Shown here one piece after another: positions 33,685-42,702 of a stretch of 64,000 nt of DNA. Under the pieces are notes generated by a model. The model did not search any database. It saw only the letters and a list, made by a program, of their open reading frames with translations, and was not told the origin of the DNA. Numbering within the stretch: the stretch's first letter is position 1; each line of letters opens with the position of its first letter. Made by a program: the position numbers and the translations under genes. The DNA comes from Pseudoduganella aquatica (GTDB lineage Bacteria; Pseudomonadota; Gammaproteobacteria; Burkholderiales; Burkholderiaceae_D). The stretch is taken from the NCBI RefSeq assembly GCF_009857595.1, contig NZ_WWCU01000004.1, forward strand, positions 186,001 through 250,000, read 5' to 3'.

Positions 33685-34755
33685 TCACTTAGGCCGGGGC
33701 GGAACCAGGCCAGAATCCGGCCGCAGGGGCTCGCCGGCGCGGAGGAGGGTGATGGCGTTGGCAAGGGCTTTGGCCACGGTGCGTACTTCTTGCTGGAATT
33801 TGTCGGCCTCATCAAGCACCTCGTGGCTCGCGGCGTAAGATTCGTAATAGCCCAGGTAGCGGTCCAATTCGGCCTGCCCGCCCGCGCTTGCCAAGCCCAT
33901 CCAGCTGAGCCAGTCCGACAGATTGCGGCGCAGGCTTTCGGCGCCGGCCACGTCGCCGTGCACCACCAGGCCGTAGGCCCGCCCGGCCAGGTGCTTGGGA
34001 TAGTCCCAGCCTGCCTCTTCCAGCGCCTTCGCTTCTTCAGCCTTCTTTCCGTGTGTGCTGGTGGGGTCCGGATTGCCGCCGTCTGCGCATACCAGGCGGT
34101 CTATCATCAGCTTTAGTGGACTTGGCGCCTGATACCAGTACACAGGCGTCAGGATGATGACGCCGTGTGCGGCAACCCATTTTTCGTAGATATCCGCCAT
34201 CCAGTCGCTGGTCTGGCGCGTGGCGTGGTTGGGGTAGCAGCTGCATGGCCAGTGGCACAAGGGCATGGCGGTGGAGACGCAGCCTTTGCAGGGATGGATG
34301 TGCAAGTCGTAGCTGGAAGTGAGCAGGCTCAGGTCCAGGATCTCTGTTTCGACCTGCTGCGATTCGAGCGTTTCGCGCGCCCATTGCGCCATGCGCCAGG
34401 TTTTTGAGACTTCGCCGGGGCAGGTGCCGTCGTTGCGCGCAGCCCCTATGATGAGCAGCGCCCGCGACGGCGAGAGCGGGTCTTTCTGTCGGCGCTCGGC
34501 AGCCTGCAGCCGTTCCCGCGCCGCAAGCCAGTCGACCGACAATTCGTAGTCCGGATCCGCATAGCCCGGGCCGGCCGCCCGCGTGACAGGCGCTTTGCGG
34601 TGTGCATGGTAGTTGGCCCAGGCGACTTCCTCGACCTGGTCCAGCGCCTCGCGCACGGCGCTGAAAGCGGGATCAAGAAAGGAGCGTCGGAATTGTAGAT
34701 GGAACTCGCCGCGCTCCAGCGGTCTGGGCGCTTGCCCCTTGCGTATTTCGGTCAT
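33685..34755 (-). CDS. Flavodoxin-fold NAD(P)H-dependent oxidoreductase with Cys cluster
   Basis: A 356-residue protein. A ~95-residue N-terminal extension precedes a flavodoxin-like domain (~97-330): first strand and phosphate loop ALLIIGAARNDGTCPGEVSKT, then VIILTPVYWYQAPSPLK (FMN site) and YGLVVHGDVAG. A cysteine-dense loop HPCKGCVSTAMPLCHWPCSC (~155-175) has spacing CX2CX7CX3CXC, reminiscent of the Fe-S loop of iron-sulfur flavoproteins, although the spacing differs. Probably an FMN-dependent reductase. AAGGAGG before ATG 34755 gives a clear start. Electron partner and substrate are unknown. Confidence 0.75.
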   Translation of the reverse strand: MTEIRKGQAPRPLERGEFHLQFRRSFLDPAFSAVREALDQVEEVAWANYHAHRKAPVTRAAGPGYADPDYELSVDWLAARERLQAAERRQKDPLSPSRALLIIGAARNDGTCPGEVSKTWRMAQWARETLESQQVETEILDLSLLTSSYDLHIHPCKGCVSTAMPLCHWPCSCYPNHATRQTSDWMADIYEKWVAAHGVIILTPVYWYQAPSPLKLMIDRLVCADGGNPDPTSTHGKKAEEAKALEEAGWDYPKHLAGRAYGLVVHGDVAGAESLRRNLSDWLSWMGLASAGGQAELDRYLGYYESYAASHEVLDEADKFQQEVRTVAKALANAITLLRAGEPLRPDSGLVPPRPK

Positions 34756-34838
34756 CGCGGCCTCCTTGAATGGGCATCAGCTTGCCCTCAGGCCAGCTTG
34801 CCATCCTTTCGGCTGCCGCTCTGTACGCTGTCGTACCC

Positions 34839-36542
34839 TCAGAACTCCTGCCAGTCGTCGGCTTCGCCGCCGTTGGCGGTCTTGCGCGCTTTGGCGGGGG
34901 CCGAAACGGGAGCCGGCAAGCGTGCCGCCGGGCGGCGTTTCGGCATATGGCTGACCTTCGCGCCAGCCGAGGCAGGGGCGGCGCCATGCGCGCTGGCCGC
35001 GGCCAGCGTGAACACGCCCACGGTTCCCGACAGCGAAGCGGCCTGCTCGCGCATGGCCGTCGCTGCCGCCGAGGCCTGCTCCACCAGCGCCGCGTTGCGC
35101 TGCGTGGTCTCGTCCATCTCGCTGATGGCGGTGTTGATCTGCTCGATGCCATCCAGCTGCTCCTGGCTGGCCGAGGCGATCTCGCCGATGATGTCCGTCA
35201 CGCGCTGAACGCTGGCCACGATCTCCGTCATCGTCTGCCCGGCCTGGTCGACCAGCTTGGCGCCGCCGTCCACTTTGTCCACCGAATCGGCAATCAGCGT
35301 CTTGATTTCGCGCGCCGCCGCCGCCGAGCGCTGCGCCAGGTTGCGCACCTCGCTGGCCACCACGGCGAAGCCCCGGCCCTGTTCGCCGGCGCGCGCCGCC
35401 TCCACAGCGGCGTTCAGGGCCAGGATGTTGGTCTGGAACGCGATGCCGTCAATGACGGCGATGATATCGACAATCTTGCGCGACGAGGCGTTGATGCCGG
35501 CCATGGTGTCCACCACCTGCGCCACCACCGCGCCGCCCCTGTCCGCCACGTCCGAGGCCGACAAGGCCAGCTGCCTGGCTTGGCGCGCATTGTCCGCGTT
35601 CTGCTTGACGGTGGAGGTCAGTTCCTCCATCGACGAGGCGGTCTCCTCCAGCGAGCCCGCTTGCTGCTCGGTGCGCGCGGACAAGTCCGCATTGCCCGCC
35701 GCGATTTCGGCCGAGGCCGTGGCGATGTTGTCCGTGCCCGCGCGCACCTGGCTGACGATGCGCACCAGGCTGTTGTTCATATCGCGCAGCGCCGCAGTCA
35801 GCTGGCCCGCCTCGTCGCTGGAGCGCACCTCGATGCGCGAGTCCAGATTGCCGTCCGCGACGGTGCGCGCGATTTTCACCGCATGGCTGATGGGGCCCAC
35901 GATGCCGCGCGTGATGTACCAGGCCGTAAAGAGGCTGAGCGCGCCGCCGGACAGGCCAAGCAGCGCCATGATCAGCCGCGTGCGGCCGGCCGAGTCCTGG
36001 GCGGTGCGGCCGGAGGCTTGCATCAGCGCTTCCTGGAAGTCGATCAGCTTGTCCACAGCGGCAAAGTAAGCCAGCTGTTCGCCGCGCACGCGCTGGTGCA
36101 TGGCGCTGATGGCGGCCTCCCGGTCGCCCGCCTTGATCTGGCCGAGCACCTGGGCTGCGCTGGCCGCATAGCTGGCGCGCGCGGCCTGTATGCGGCCCAG
36201 CAGGGCGCGTCCTTCCGGCAAGGCCACCACGGCATCGAGCTTGGCCAGGTCGGCATCCGCCTGCTTGCCGCTGGCAACCGACTGCTCCAGGGCCTGCTGC
36301 GCGCTGGCGGCGTCTGGCACCAGCAGCGCTTCCCGCAGGCCCGTTGCCTGGAGATTGGACGCGTCCTTGATGTCGTTCAGCAGGTCGATCTTGCTGTACC
36401 GGTCGCCTATGGTCAGGCCGATTTCATCGCTGACGGTTTGCAGGCGGCTGGCGCCGACGGCAACCACGATCGCTATCAGTACGATGGTCAGGGAAAACGC
36501 TATGGTGAGGCGATGTCCAATCTTGATGTCGGCAATCTTCAT
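34839..36542 (-). CDS. Methyl-accepting chemotaxis protein (4HB type)
   Basis: A 567-residue Tsr-like receptor: TM1 (~12-32), four-helix-bundle periplasmic domain (~40-185; starts like 4HB_MCP), TM2 (~190-212), HAMP (~213-265) and signalling domain with hairpin [20 protein letters not shown] (~385-404). An Ala/Pro-rich linker leads to a C-terminal DDWQEF, which resembles the NWETF-type CheR/CheB tether. Methylation and adaptation by such enzymes are likely. No che genes are adjacent. Divergent from the GAF histidine kinase. Ligand unknown. Confidence 0.92.
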   Translation of the reverse strand: MKIADIKIGHRLTIAFSLTIVLIAIVVAVGASRLQTVSDEIGLTIGDRYSKIDLLNDIKDASNLQATGLREALLVPDAASAQQALEQSVASGKQADADLAKLDAVVALPEGRALLGRIQAARASYAASAAQVLGQIKAGDREAAISAMHQRVRGEQLAYFAAVDKLIDFQEALMQASGRTAQDSAGRTRLIMALLGLSGGALSLFTAWYITRGIVGPISHAVKIARTVADGNLDSRIEVRSSDEAGQLTAALRDMNNSLVRIVSQVRAGTDNIATASAEIAAGNADLSARTEQQAGSLEETASSMEELTSTVKQNADNARQARQLALSASDVADRGGAVVAQVVDTMAGINASSRKIVDIIAVIDGIAFQTNILALNAAVEAARAGEQGRGFAVVASEVRNLAQRSAAAAREIKTLIADSVDKVDGGAKLVDQAGQTMTEIVASVQRVTDIIGEIASASQEQLDGIEQINTAISEMDETTQRNAALVEQASAAATAMREQAASLSGTVGVFTLAAASAHGAAPASAGAKVSHMPKRRPAARLPAPVSAPAKARKTANGGEADDWQEF

Positions 36543-36715
36543 GGTGATGGCAATATGTTGTGAAAATGAAAAAATAGTGTAACAGTGCCATTTTTATTTG
36601 GATAGAAATATTTCTTGATAAGAAGTTGCAAAATCGATTGCTGCGGTGCAGAAGCTTGCCTGCGGGCAGGCGCCGGAGTATATTGATTAGGCAACTTTCA
36701 CTGGAGGACAGGTCT

Positions 36716-38095
36716 GTGACCTTACACGCTAGCGCCATACCGGAAAGCTTCCTGGCCAAGTGGCAGAACACCACGGACGTCATGGCCGGAATTTTCGACG
36801 TGCCCGCCGGCTTGATCATGCGCGTGCTGCCGGAGCAGATCGAAGTGCTGGTTTCCAGCCACAGCGAAGGCAACCCCTACGAGCACGAAGAAAAGGCCAA
36901 GCTGAACACGGGCCTGTACTGTGAAACGGTGATGGCCACGCGCGGCCTGCTGCATGTGCCGGACGCGCTGGAGGACGAGGAATGGCGCCACAATCCGGAT
37001 GTGGCGCTGAACATGATTTCCTACCTTGGCGTGCCGCTGCTGTGGCCGGACAACGAGGTGTTCGGCACCATCTGCGTCCTTGACAGCAAGAAGCGCAACT
37101 ATCATCAAAAGTATGTCGAGCTGCTGTGGGAAATCAAGAAGAGCATAGAGCGCGACTTCGTACTGATGCAGCAGCAGGAGCAGCTGGTGGCCAGCAATAC
37201 CGAACTGCGCCATGCGGTGCGCCAGCAGGAGGCCTTCTCGCTCAAGCTGGCGCAATCCAACCAGGACCTGCATGCCGCGCTCATGCGGCTGACCAGCTTG
37301 CAGGAAGAGCTGCTGCGCACCGAAAAACTGTCCGCGCTGGGATCGGTGGTGGCCGGTATTTCGCATGAGCTGAACACGCCCATCGGCAACGGCCTGCTGG
37401 CCGCCAGCACGCTGCAGTCGCGCGCCGCCGAGTTTGCGCTGGAAATGGAACGCGGCCTGACGCGCAGCCGCATGCGCGAATTCGCCGGCACGGTTGAGCA
37501 AGGCGCCGGCATCCTGATGCGCAGCCTGGATCATGCAGCCAAGCTGGTGGGCAGCTTCAAGGAGGTGGTGGACGAACAGGCTGCCGACGGCCGCCAGCGC
37601 TTCGACCTGGGCGAGGCGGTGCGCGACGTGCTGGCCGGCCTGGATGCGGTGCTGGACGACAGCGGCAACCGGGTGGTGTGCACCATTCCCGAGGGCATAC
37701 AAATGGACAGCTACCCGGACCAGCTGCGGCAAGTGCTGGCGCAGCTGATCGCCAACGCGGTGCAGCACGCCTTCCTGCCCGGCTTGTCCGGCACCGTGAC
37801 CATCGCTGCGAAGCGGGATGGGGATGGGCAGGTCGCAATCACCGTCAGCGACGACGGCATCGGCATTCCACCGGATAACCTGGCGAGGGTGTTCGATCCC
37901 TTCTTCACCACACGCATGGGCAAGGGGGGCAGCGGGCTGGGCCTGCACATAGTCTACAAGCTGGTGACCGCCAGCCTGCACGGCAAGATCGAGGCCGGCA
38001 GCGGCGGCGGCGCTGGCGCCTGCTTTACCGTCACGCTGCCCGTGTCCGCACCTGCGGCCCTGCGCAAACCGCAGGCGCAGCCGCTGCTGAGCTGA
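36716..38095 (+). CDS. GAF-domain sensor histidine kinase (cytoplasmic, orphan)
   Basis: A 459-residue soluble kinase with a GAF domain (~15-165; DVPAGLIMRVLPEQIEV, YLGVPLLWPDNEVFGTICVLD), a coiled coil (~170-225), a His-kinase core with phospho-acceptor in VVAGISHELNTPIGNG (~220) and HATPase (LIANAVQHAF, DDGIGIPPDN, GGSGLGLHIVYKL). The HELNTP form is the HisKA variant of this kinase branch. GTG 36716 is chosen because GGAGG lies 8 bases upstream; the frame stays open further upstream. No response regulator is next to it. The bound ligand is unknown. Confidence 0.88.
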   Translation: MTLHASAIPESFLAKWQNTTDVMAGIFDVPAGLIMRVLPEQIEVLVSSHSEGNPYEHEEKAKLNTGLYCETVMATRGLLHVPDALEDEEWRHNPDVALNMISYLGVPLLWPDNEVFGTICVLDSKKRNYHQKYVELLWEIKKSIERDFVLMQQQEQLVASNTELRHAVRQQEAFSLKLAQSNQDLHAALMRLTSLQEELLRTEKLSALGSVVAGISHELNTPIGNGLLAASTLQSRAAEFALEMERGLTRSRMREFAGTVEQGAGILMRSLDHAAKLVGSFKEVVDEQAADGRQRFDLGEAVRDVLAGLDAVLDDSGNRVVCTIPEGIQMDSYPDQLRQVLAQLIANAVQHAFLPGLSGTVTIAAKRDGDGQVAITVSDDGIGIPPDNLARVFDPFFTTRMGKGGSGLGLHIVYKLVTASLHGKIEAGSGGGAGACFTVTLPVSAPAALRKPQAQPLLS

Positions 38096-38160
38096 TCAGT
38101 GCGCCACCTTTGATTGTGCCTATGTAAGATCGTTGCAACACCATTGCCGGGAGTACTGCC

Positions 38161-38349
38161 ATGCCACGCGGAGCCAACGCGAAGCGAGAGCGCGAATACA
38201 ACGAGCTCGAGGAAAAGTTTGAGAAGGAAGGGCGCTACAAGGGGCGCGAGTCCGAGGTGGCGGCGCGCATAGTTAACAAGCAGCGCAAGGAAAACGGCGA
38301 GACCAAGGAAGACGCAAAGAGCGCTACACCACCTCCTAAAAAAACCTGA
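38161..38349 (+). CDS. Small highly charged conserved protein
   Basis: A 62-residue protein, almost entirely charged and predicted helical (KREREYNELEEKFEKEGRYK, then ESEVAARIVNKQRKENGE). It resembles a family of short proteobacterial proteins of unknown role that are sometimes annotated as plasmid-stabilisation-like; the segment RYKGRESEVAARIVNKQR is the recognisable core. GGGAG lies 8 bases before the ATG. The GFA gene follows 10 bases after the stop. Function unknown. Confidence 0.65.
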   Translation: MPRGANAKREREYNELEEKFEKEGRYKGRESEVAARIVNKQRKENGETKEDAKSATPPPKKT

Positions 38350-38359
38350 GGAGACAGCC

Positions 38360-38707
38360 ATGCAATACCTTGGAAGCTGCCACTGCGGCAACGTGAAATT
38401 CCGGGTCGAAGGCGAGATTACCAGCGCCGTGACCTGCAACTGCTCCATCTGCCAGCGCAAGGGTGTGCGCATGGCTTTCTTCCCCCGCAGCGCGCTCACG
38501 CTGCTCACGCCCGAAGACAAACTGTCCACCTACACCTTCAACAAGCACGTGATCCACCACCGGTTTTGTCCGGTGTGCGGTATCCATACGCATGGCGAGG
38601 GCGTGGATCCCAAGGGCAATCCCATGTCGGCCGTGAATATCAACTGCATCGAGAACATCGATGTCGACGCGCTGCCTGTGCAGCGCTACGACGGCCGCTC
38701 GCTCTGA
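38360..38707 (+). CDS. GFA-family (Gfa-like, CENP-V) zinc protein
   Basis: A 115-residue protein with the complete zinc-binding cysteine set of the glutathione-dependent formaldehyde-activating (Gfa) fold: CHCG near residue 7, CNCSIC near 27 and CPVCG near 70. The family name reflects one characterised member; most short members, including this, have no proven activity. GAGGAG before the ATG gives a firm start. It converges with the LysE gene, and CCGTGC/GCACGG pairing between the two stops could form a small hairpin. Confidence 0.85.
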   Translation: MQYLGSCHCGNVKFRVEGEITSAVTCNCSICQRKGVRMAFFPRSALTLLTPEDKLSTYTFNKHVIHHRFCPVCGIHTHGEGVDPKGNPMSAVNINCIENIDVDALPVQRYDGRSL

Positions 38708-38715
38708 TCCCGTGC

Positions 38716-39414
38716 TCAGCGCACGGTATGGCCGCCCACCACCAGCATGACTTCGGAGGGCTGCCATTGCGGCGCCAGGCCGCGCACCGCCTGCCCGGCG
38801 CTGAGCAGTGCGGTCAAGACCAGCAGCACGCCCATGGCGCGCGCCGCCGCAACGGACGCGCGCGGATGCTGGTTGAACCAGCCGCTGGCCTGGCTGGATG
38901 CGAAGGCCAGCGCGCCGTAGACCCCTGCCTGCGTCAGTGCCGTGATGCCGCCCAGCACGCCCGATTGCAGCCAGAGCGGCCCCAGTCCGGGCTTGAGGAA
39001 CTGCGGAAAAATCGCCAGCATGAAGATGTAGGCCTTGGGATTGAGCAGGCTGGTCATCATGGCGCGGCGGAAGATGGCGGGCGGCGCCAGCACCTGCTGC
39101 CGCGGCGTAGTGCTGGGACGGAACACGCTGTCGCTGCGCATGAACGCAATCCCCATCCACGCGATATATGCGGCGCCCGCCAGCAGCATCGCGTTGAACA
39201 GCCCCGGCCATAATTGCAGCACCACTGCGATGCCTGCGCTGGCCATGAGCAAATGGCACACGCCGCCGGCAATGATGCCGCCCACCGCCGCCAGCCCTGC
39301 GCGGCGCCCGCCCAAGATGGAGCTGGCCATCACATAGGCCATGTCCAGCCCCGGCAACACGATGATGCCGAATACAACCATAAAATACAGCCACAGATTG
39401 GTGCTTTGTTCCAT
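38716..39414 (-). CDS. LysE/RhtB family exporter
   Basis: A 232-residue inner-membrane protein with six predicted TM helices. LysE markers are the N-terminal VVFGIIVLPGLDMAYVMASSILGG (read in two parts), IAGGVCHLLMASAG, AAYIAWMGI and TSLLNPKAYIFMLAIFPQFL (~110-128). It exports amino acids or related metabolites. AAGGAG 7 bases before ATG 39414 sets the start. It diverges from a WYL-domain regulator 80 bp away, its likely controller. Confidence 0.88.
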   Translation of the reverse strand: MEQSTNLWLYFMVVFGIIVLPGLDMAYVMASSILGGRRAGLAAVGGIIAGGVCHLLMASAGIAVVLQLWPGLFNAMLLAGAAYIAWMGIAFMRSDSVFRPSTTPRQQVLAPPAIFRRAMMTSLLNPKAYIFMLAIFPQFLKPGLGPLWLQSGVLGGITALTQAGVYGALAFASSQASGWFNQHPRASVAAARAMGVLLVLTALLSAGQAVRGLAPQWQPSEVMLVVGGHTVR

Positions 39415-39494
39415 GAGGGTCTCCTTGTGCGATGGGACCAGCATAAAACGCAAATAGGGCAGATTCCGCCCTGATTCTCTGCTATCTTTGCTGC

Positions 39495-40448
39495 ATGTAC
39501 CATCCCACCACCCGGGTTCTGGCTGTGCTCGAACTCCTGCAAACCCACGGCCGCATGAGCGGCGCCGAGATGGCCAGCCGCCTGGAAGTGGACGGCCGCA
39601 CCTTGCGCCGCTATATCGTCATGCTGGAGCAGATCGGCATCCCCATTCTGAGCGAGCGCGGACGGCATGGCGGCTACGCCCTGATGCCCGGTTTCAAGCT
39701 GCCGCCCATGATGTTCACGGACGACGAAGCGTTGGCCTTGTCCCTGGGCCTGCTGGCTGCGCGCAGCCTTGGGCTGGCCGAGGCCGCGCCCGCCGTCGCC
39801 AGCGCGCAGGCCAAGCTGGAGCGCATCATGCCGGCCGGCCTGAAGCAGCGCGTGGGCGCCATCGACGAAACCGTGCGCCTGGACCTGGCGCGCGGCACGG
39901 CGCCACGGGACAACGCGGCGCTGGTAACGCTCAGCTCCGCCGCGCAGTCGCGCCGGCGCGTGCACCTGTGCTACCAGGCGCTGGGCAGTGCGGCGAGCGA
40001 ACGCGGTTTCGATCCCTATGGCCTGGCCTTTCTCGACGGCTGCTGGTACGCGGTCGGCTACTGCCATCTTCGGCAGGACATGCGCACCTTCCGCCTGGAC
40101 CGCATTGCGTCGGCGGCGGTGCTGCCGCATGGGTTTGAGCGGCCGGCCGGCTTCGACGCGCTGGCGCATCTGCGCACCTCGCTGGCGGCCATGCCGCGCG
40201 CCTTTGCCGCGACGGTGCTGCTGCATACCGACCTGCACACGGCGCGGCGCTTCCTGATGGACGCCATCGGCCTGTTTGAGCAGACTGCCGACGGCGTGCT
40301 GCTGCATAACCAGTCCGACGACCTGGGCTGGTTTGCGCGCCAGCTGGCGGCGCTGCCGTTCGGCTTCCGCGTCCTTGCGCCCGATGCTTTGCGCGCCGAG
40401 CTGGATACGATTGCGCGGCGCCTGTCGCAAATTGCCGCCGTCCGATAG
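39495..40448 (+). CDS. YafY-type HTH/WYL-domain transcriptional regulator
   Basis: A 317-residue protein with an N-terminal HTH_11/DeoR-like domain (~5-60; MSGAEMASRLEVDGRTLRRY), a helical linker and a WYL ligand-binding domain (~140-215; ASERGFDPYGLAFLDGCWY, YCHLRQDMRTFRLDRI), plus the WCX C-terminal extension. WYL regulators sense small molecules or nucleic acid. Divergent from the LysE exporter. A GC stem followed by seven T overlaps its stop codon and should end its transcript. Confidence 0.88.
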   Translation: MYHPTTRVLAVLELLQTHGRMSGAEMASRLEVDGRTLRRYIVMLEQIGIPILSERGRHGGYALMPGFKLPPMMFTDDEALALSLGLLAARSLGLAEAAPAVASAQAKLERIMPAGLKQRVGAIDETVRLDLARGTAPRDNAALVTLSSAAQSRRRVHLCYQALGSAASERGFDPYGLAFLDGCWYAVGYCHLRQDMRTFRLDRIASAAVLPHGFERPAGFDALAHLRTSLAAMPRAFAATVLLHTDLHTARRFLMDAIGLFEQTADGVLLHNQSDDLGWFARQLAALPFGFRVLAPDALRAELDTIARRLSQIAAVR

Positions 40449-40465
40449 AATGCGGCGGTTTTTTT
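40435..40465 (+). terminator. Intrinsic terminator of the WYL regulator gene
   Basis: CCGCCG (40435-40440) pairs with CGGCGG (40453-40458), followed directly by seven T (40459-40465). The stem contains the stop codon of the regulator gene in its loop. Confidence 0.7.
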
Positions 40466-40480
40466 ACCGATTAGGGCTTT

Positions 40481-41248
40481 ATGATTCAGAAGTTGATTGC
40501 CGCCGGCGCGTTCGCGCTGGCGTCGGGCTGGGCGCTGGCCGGCGCTTGCCCTTCGCATTATGTCGATGGCCGCGCGCCGGAGATACGCAACGGTAAGCTG
40601 GCTTCGGCCACCAGGGAATTGTGCTACGGCGTGTTTGGCGTCATGCATTCGGGGATCACGCGCACGCCGCTGTGGTCCGCCGAGCATCTGACTTCGGGCA
40701 ATGTCGAGCAGGCGCGGGAGCTGGACCGGGAAAACTCCTTCCACCCCGAGCCGCGTTTGCCGCGCAGCGAGCGCGCGGAGCTGTCGGACTATGCGCGCAG
40801 CGGCTATGACCGTGGCCACATGGCGCCCAACGGCGACATGCCGGACCGCGCAGCGCAGCGCGACAGCTTCACGCTCGCGAACATGGTGCCGCAGGATTCG
40901 GACAACAACCGCCAGGTGTGGGCCGGCATCGAGCAGGCCGTGCGCAAGCTGGCGCAGAAGGAGGGCGACCTGTACGTGATTACCGGCCCGGCCTTCCTCG
41001 GCAGCGACTTGCGCAAGGTGGGCAATGTGCTGGTGCCCACCCATCTGTACAAGGTGGTGTACAGCCCGCGCCAGCGCGCAGGCGCCGCCTACTTTGTGGA
41101 GAACAAGGCGGACGTGCAGTATGTGACCATGAATGTGGCGCAGCTGGAGGCGAAGATCGGCATCGACCTGCTGCCGTCGCTGTCCGCGCGCCAGAAGGAA
41201 ACCATGCTGCGCTTGCCGAGCGCGAAGCCGCGCAAAGATAAACGCTGA
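40481..41248 (+). CDS. Secreted DNA/RNA non-specific endonuclease (NucA/Serratia type)
   Basis: A 255-residue protein with a signal peptide (about residues 1-21, ending ALAGA) and the beta-beta-alpha-metal nuclease motif DRGHMAPNGD (~108-117), where His is the general base. Later conserved residues include NMVPQDSDNNRQVW with the metal Asn. It degrades DNA and RNA outside the cell or in the periplasm. A short Lys/Arg-rich tail ends the protein. No immunity gene of a known kind is adjacent; the following 83-residue ORF is too different to call one. Confidence 0.88.
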   Translation: MIQKLIAAGAFALASGWALAGACPSHYVDGRAPEIRNGKLASATRELCYGVFGVMHSGITRTPLWSAEHLTSGNVEQARELDRENSFHPEPRLPRSERAELSDYARSGYDRGHMAPNGDMPDRAAQRDSFTLANMVPQDSDNNRQVWAGIEQAVRKLAQKEGDLYVITGPAFLGSDLRKVGNVLVPTHLYKVVYSPRQRAGAAYFVENKADVQYVTMNVAQLEAKIGIDLLPSLSARQKETMLRLPSAKPRKDKR

Positions 41249-41259
41249 CAGGACATATC

Positions 41260-41511
41260 ATGAGCAAGAAATTCATCCCCTACGCCAACGAGGCCGATGT
41301 GCTGCATATCGGCGGCCTGACCATCGAGAACCGCGTGGACCGCATCACCATCGCTGGCGATATCGATCTGACGCTGGACCAGGCTGGCCAGGCGGACGCC
41401 CGGGCGCTGCACAAGCTGCTTAGCGATGTGCTGGCCAAGCTCGACGCGCAGACCTTGCCGGCAAAATTGCCGCCCCCTGTGGTGCAAAGCGTTAAAAATC
41501 CTTTCGCGTAA
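41260..41511 (+). CDS. Small hypothetical protein
   Basis: An 83-residue acidic protein of unknown family. It begins MSKKFIPYANEADVLHIGGL, has a beta-strand-like DRITIAGDIDLTLD segment and a helix (ARALHKLLSDVLAKLD), and ends in a Pro-rich tail. It starts 11 bases after the nuclease stop and is probably co-transcribed. No signal peptide or TM segment. An inhibitor role for the nuclease is conceivable only from position. Confidence 0.6.
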   Translation: MSKKFIPYANEADVLHIGGLTIENRVDRITIAGDIDLTLDQAGQADARALHKLLSDVLAKLDAQTLPAKLPPPVVQSVKNPFA

Positions 41512-41566
41512 GGGTGGATCAGTAAATATGCTTGCATAGTGATTAAGTTCAAGGCAGAATCACTGC

Positions 41567-42043
41567 ATGGATACTCACGACCTGCAAATCTTACAGCTGA
41601 TTCAGTCCGACAACCGGCGCTCCGCAGCCGAAATCGGGCAGGAAATCGGCTTGTCGGTTTCCGCCGTCAGCGACCGCCTGCGGCGGTTGAACACAACGTC
41701 CGGCGCCGTCGTTGCCAACCGGGCAGTGATCGACCCGGCGCGGGTGGGCATGACGGTATGCGCCTTTGTCTTCGTGGACCTGGAGCCGCGCGCGGACGAG
41801 GCCTTGTTCGCGGAGGCCGTGCGCTCCTTTGCCGAGGTGCAGGAGGCGCATCACATCACCGGCCCGCATTCCTGGCTGGTGAAGGTGCGGGTGCGCGATA
41901 CTGCGGCCCTGCAGCTATTCCTGACGCAGCGTTTGAAGGCGGTGCCCGGCGTGCTGCGCACCGAGACCATTATCGCGCTCGACACGGCGAAAGAGACGTC
42001 CGAACTGGCGTTCGCTCCGGCGAACGGGGAGGGGGCGCCATGA
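41567..42043 (+). CDS. Lrp/AsnC family transcriptional regulator
   Basis: A 158-residue protein with an AsnC HTH (DLQILQLIQSDNRRSAAEIG, then LSVSAVSDRLRRLN) at residues ~3-55 and a RAM domain (~65-145). Its stop overlaps the LysE start by 4 bases (ATGA), so regulator and exporter are made together. By analogy with LysG/Lrp-LysE pairs it likely controls amino-acid export. Second Lrp regulator in the window, not closely similar to the first by eye. Confidence 0.9.
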   Translation: MDTHDLQILQLIQSDNRRSAAEIGQEIGLSVSAVSDRLRRLNTTSGAVVANRAVIDPARVGMTVCAFVFVDLEPRADEALFAEAVRSFAEVQEAHHITGPHSWLVKVRVRDTAALQLFLTQRLKAVPGVLRTETIIALDTAKETSELAFAPANGEGAP

Positions 42044-42702
42044 TGGAGTTCGCTTCCACGCTGGCGCGCGGCGCGGTGATCGGCTTTGCCATCGCGGCGC
42101 CGGTCGGTCCGGTCGGGCTGCTGTGCATCCGCCGCACCTTCGCGCACGGTCCACGCACCGGGATGGCCTCCGGCCTCGGCGCGGCAACGGCCGACGCCAT
42201 GTATGGGCTGGTTGCGGCGCTGGGCGTAAGCGCCGTTGCGGCGCTGCTTTTGGAACACGCAGCCACGCTGCGCATAGTCGGCGGCCTGCTGATGGCGGTG
42301 CTGGGCGTGGCCGCCTTGCGCCGCGCGCGCGGTCCCGCGCAGCCGGTGGCGACGGGCGTGCCCCATGCGGCCAGTTCGGCACGTACGGCGACATCGCGAG
42401 GCCTGCTGGGCGCCTTCGGCACCACCTTCGCGCTGACTGCGTCCAGCCCCATGACCATATTGTCTTTTGCAGGCCTGCTTGCAGCGCTGGCGCCGCCGGA
42501 CGGCAGCATGCAGGGCGGATTGATACTGGTGGCGGGCGTCTTCGCCGGCTCCATCGCGTGGTGGACCATGCTGGTGGGCGGTGTTGCCGCCAGCCGCCGC
42601 GCGGTGTCGGCCCGTATGCTGCGGACGATTGAAGCCGTCTCCGGTATCGCCTTGCTGGCGTTCGCCGCCTGGTCCATCTGCACCGGCGTGGTGATGGCAT
42701 GA
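42040..42702 (+). CDS. LysE/RhtB family exporter
   Basis: A 220-residue membrane protein with about six TM helices. LysE hallmarks are GFAIAAPVGPVGLLCIRRTF (~15-34) and GMASGLGAATADAMYGLVAALG (in two parts); the second half has FALTASSPMTILSFAGL. An AGGGGG stretch lies just upstream, and ATG 42040 or 42043 could be used. It is translationally coupled to the Lrp gene before it and to the hypothetical gene after it (ATGA overlaps on both sides). Confidence 0.87.
   Translation: MMEFASTLARGAVIGFAIAAPVGPVGLLCIRRTFAHGPRTGMASGLGAATADAMYGLVAALGVSAVAALLLEHAATLRIVGGLLMAVLGVAALRRARGPAQPVATGVPHAASSARTATSRGLLGAFGTTFALTASSPMTILSFAGLLAALAPPDGSMQGGLILVAGVFAGSIAWWTMLVGGVAASRRAVSARMLRTIEAVSGIALLAFAAWSICTGVVMA

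Noticed and set aside
41260..41511. Immunity protein for the secreted nuclease (toxin-immunity pair)
   Set aside because: The nuclease is a generic exported NucA-type enzyme without toxin-delivery domains, and the small ORF resembles no known nuclease inhibitor. Only adjacency supports the idea.
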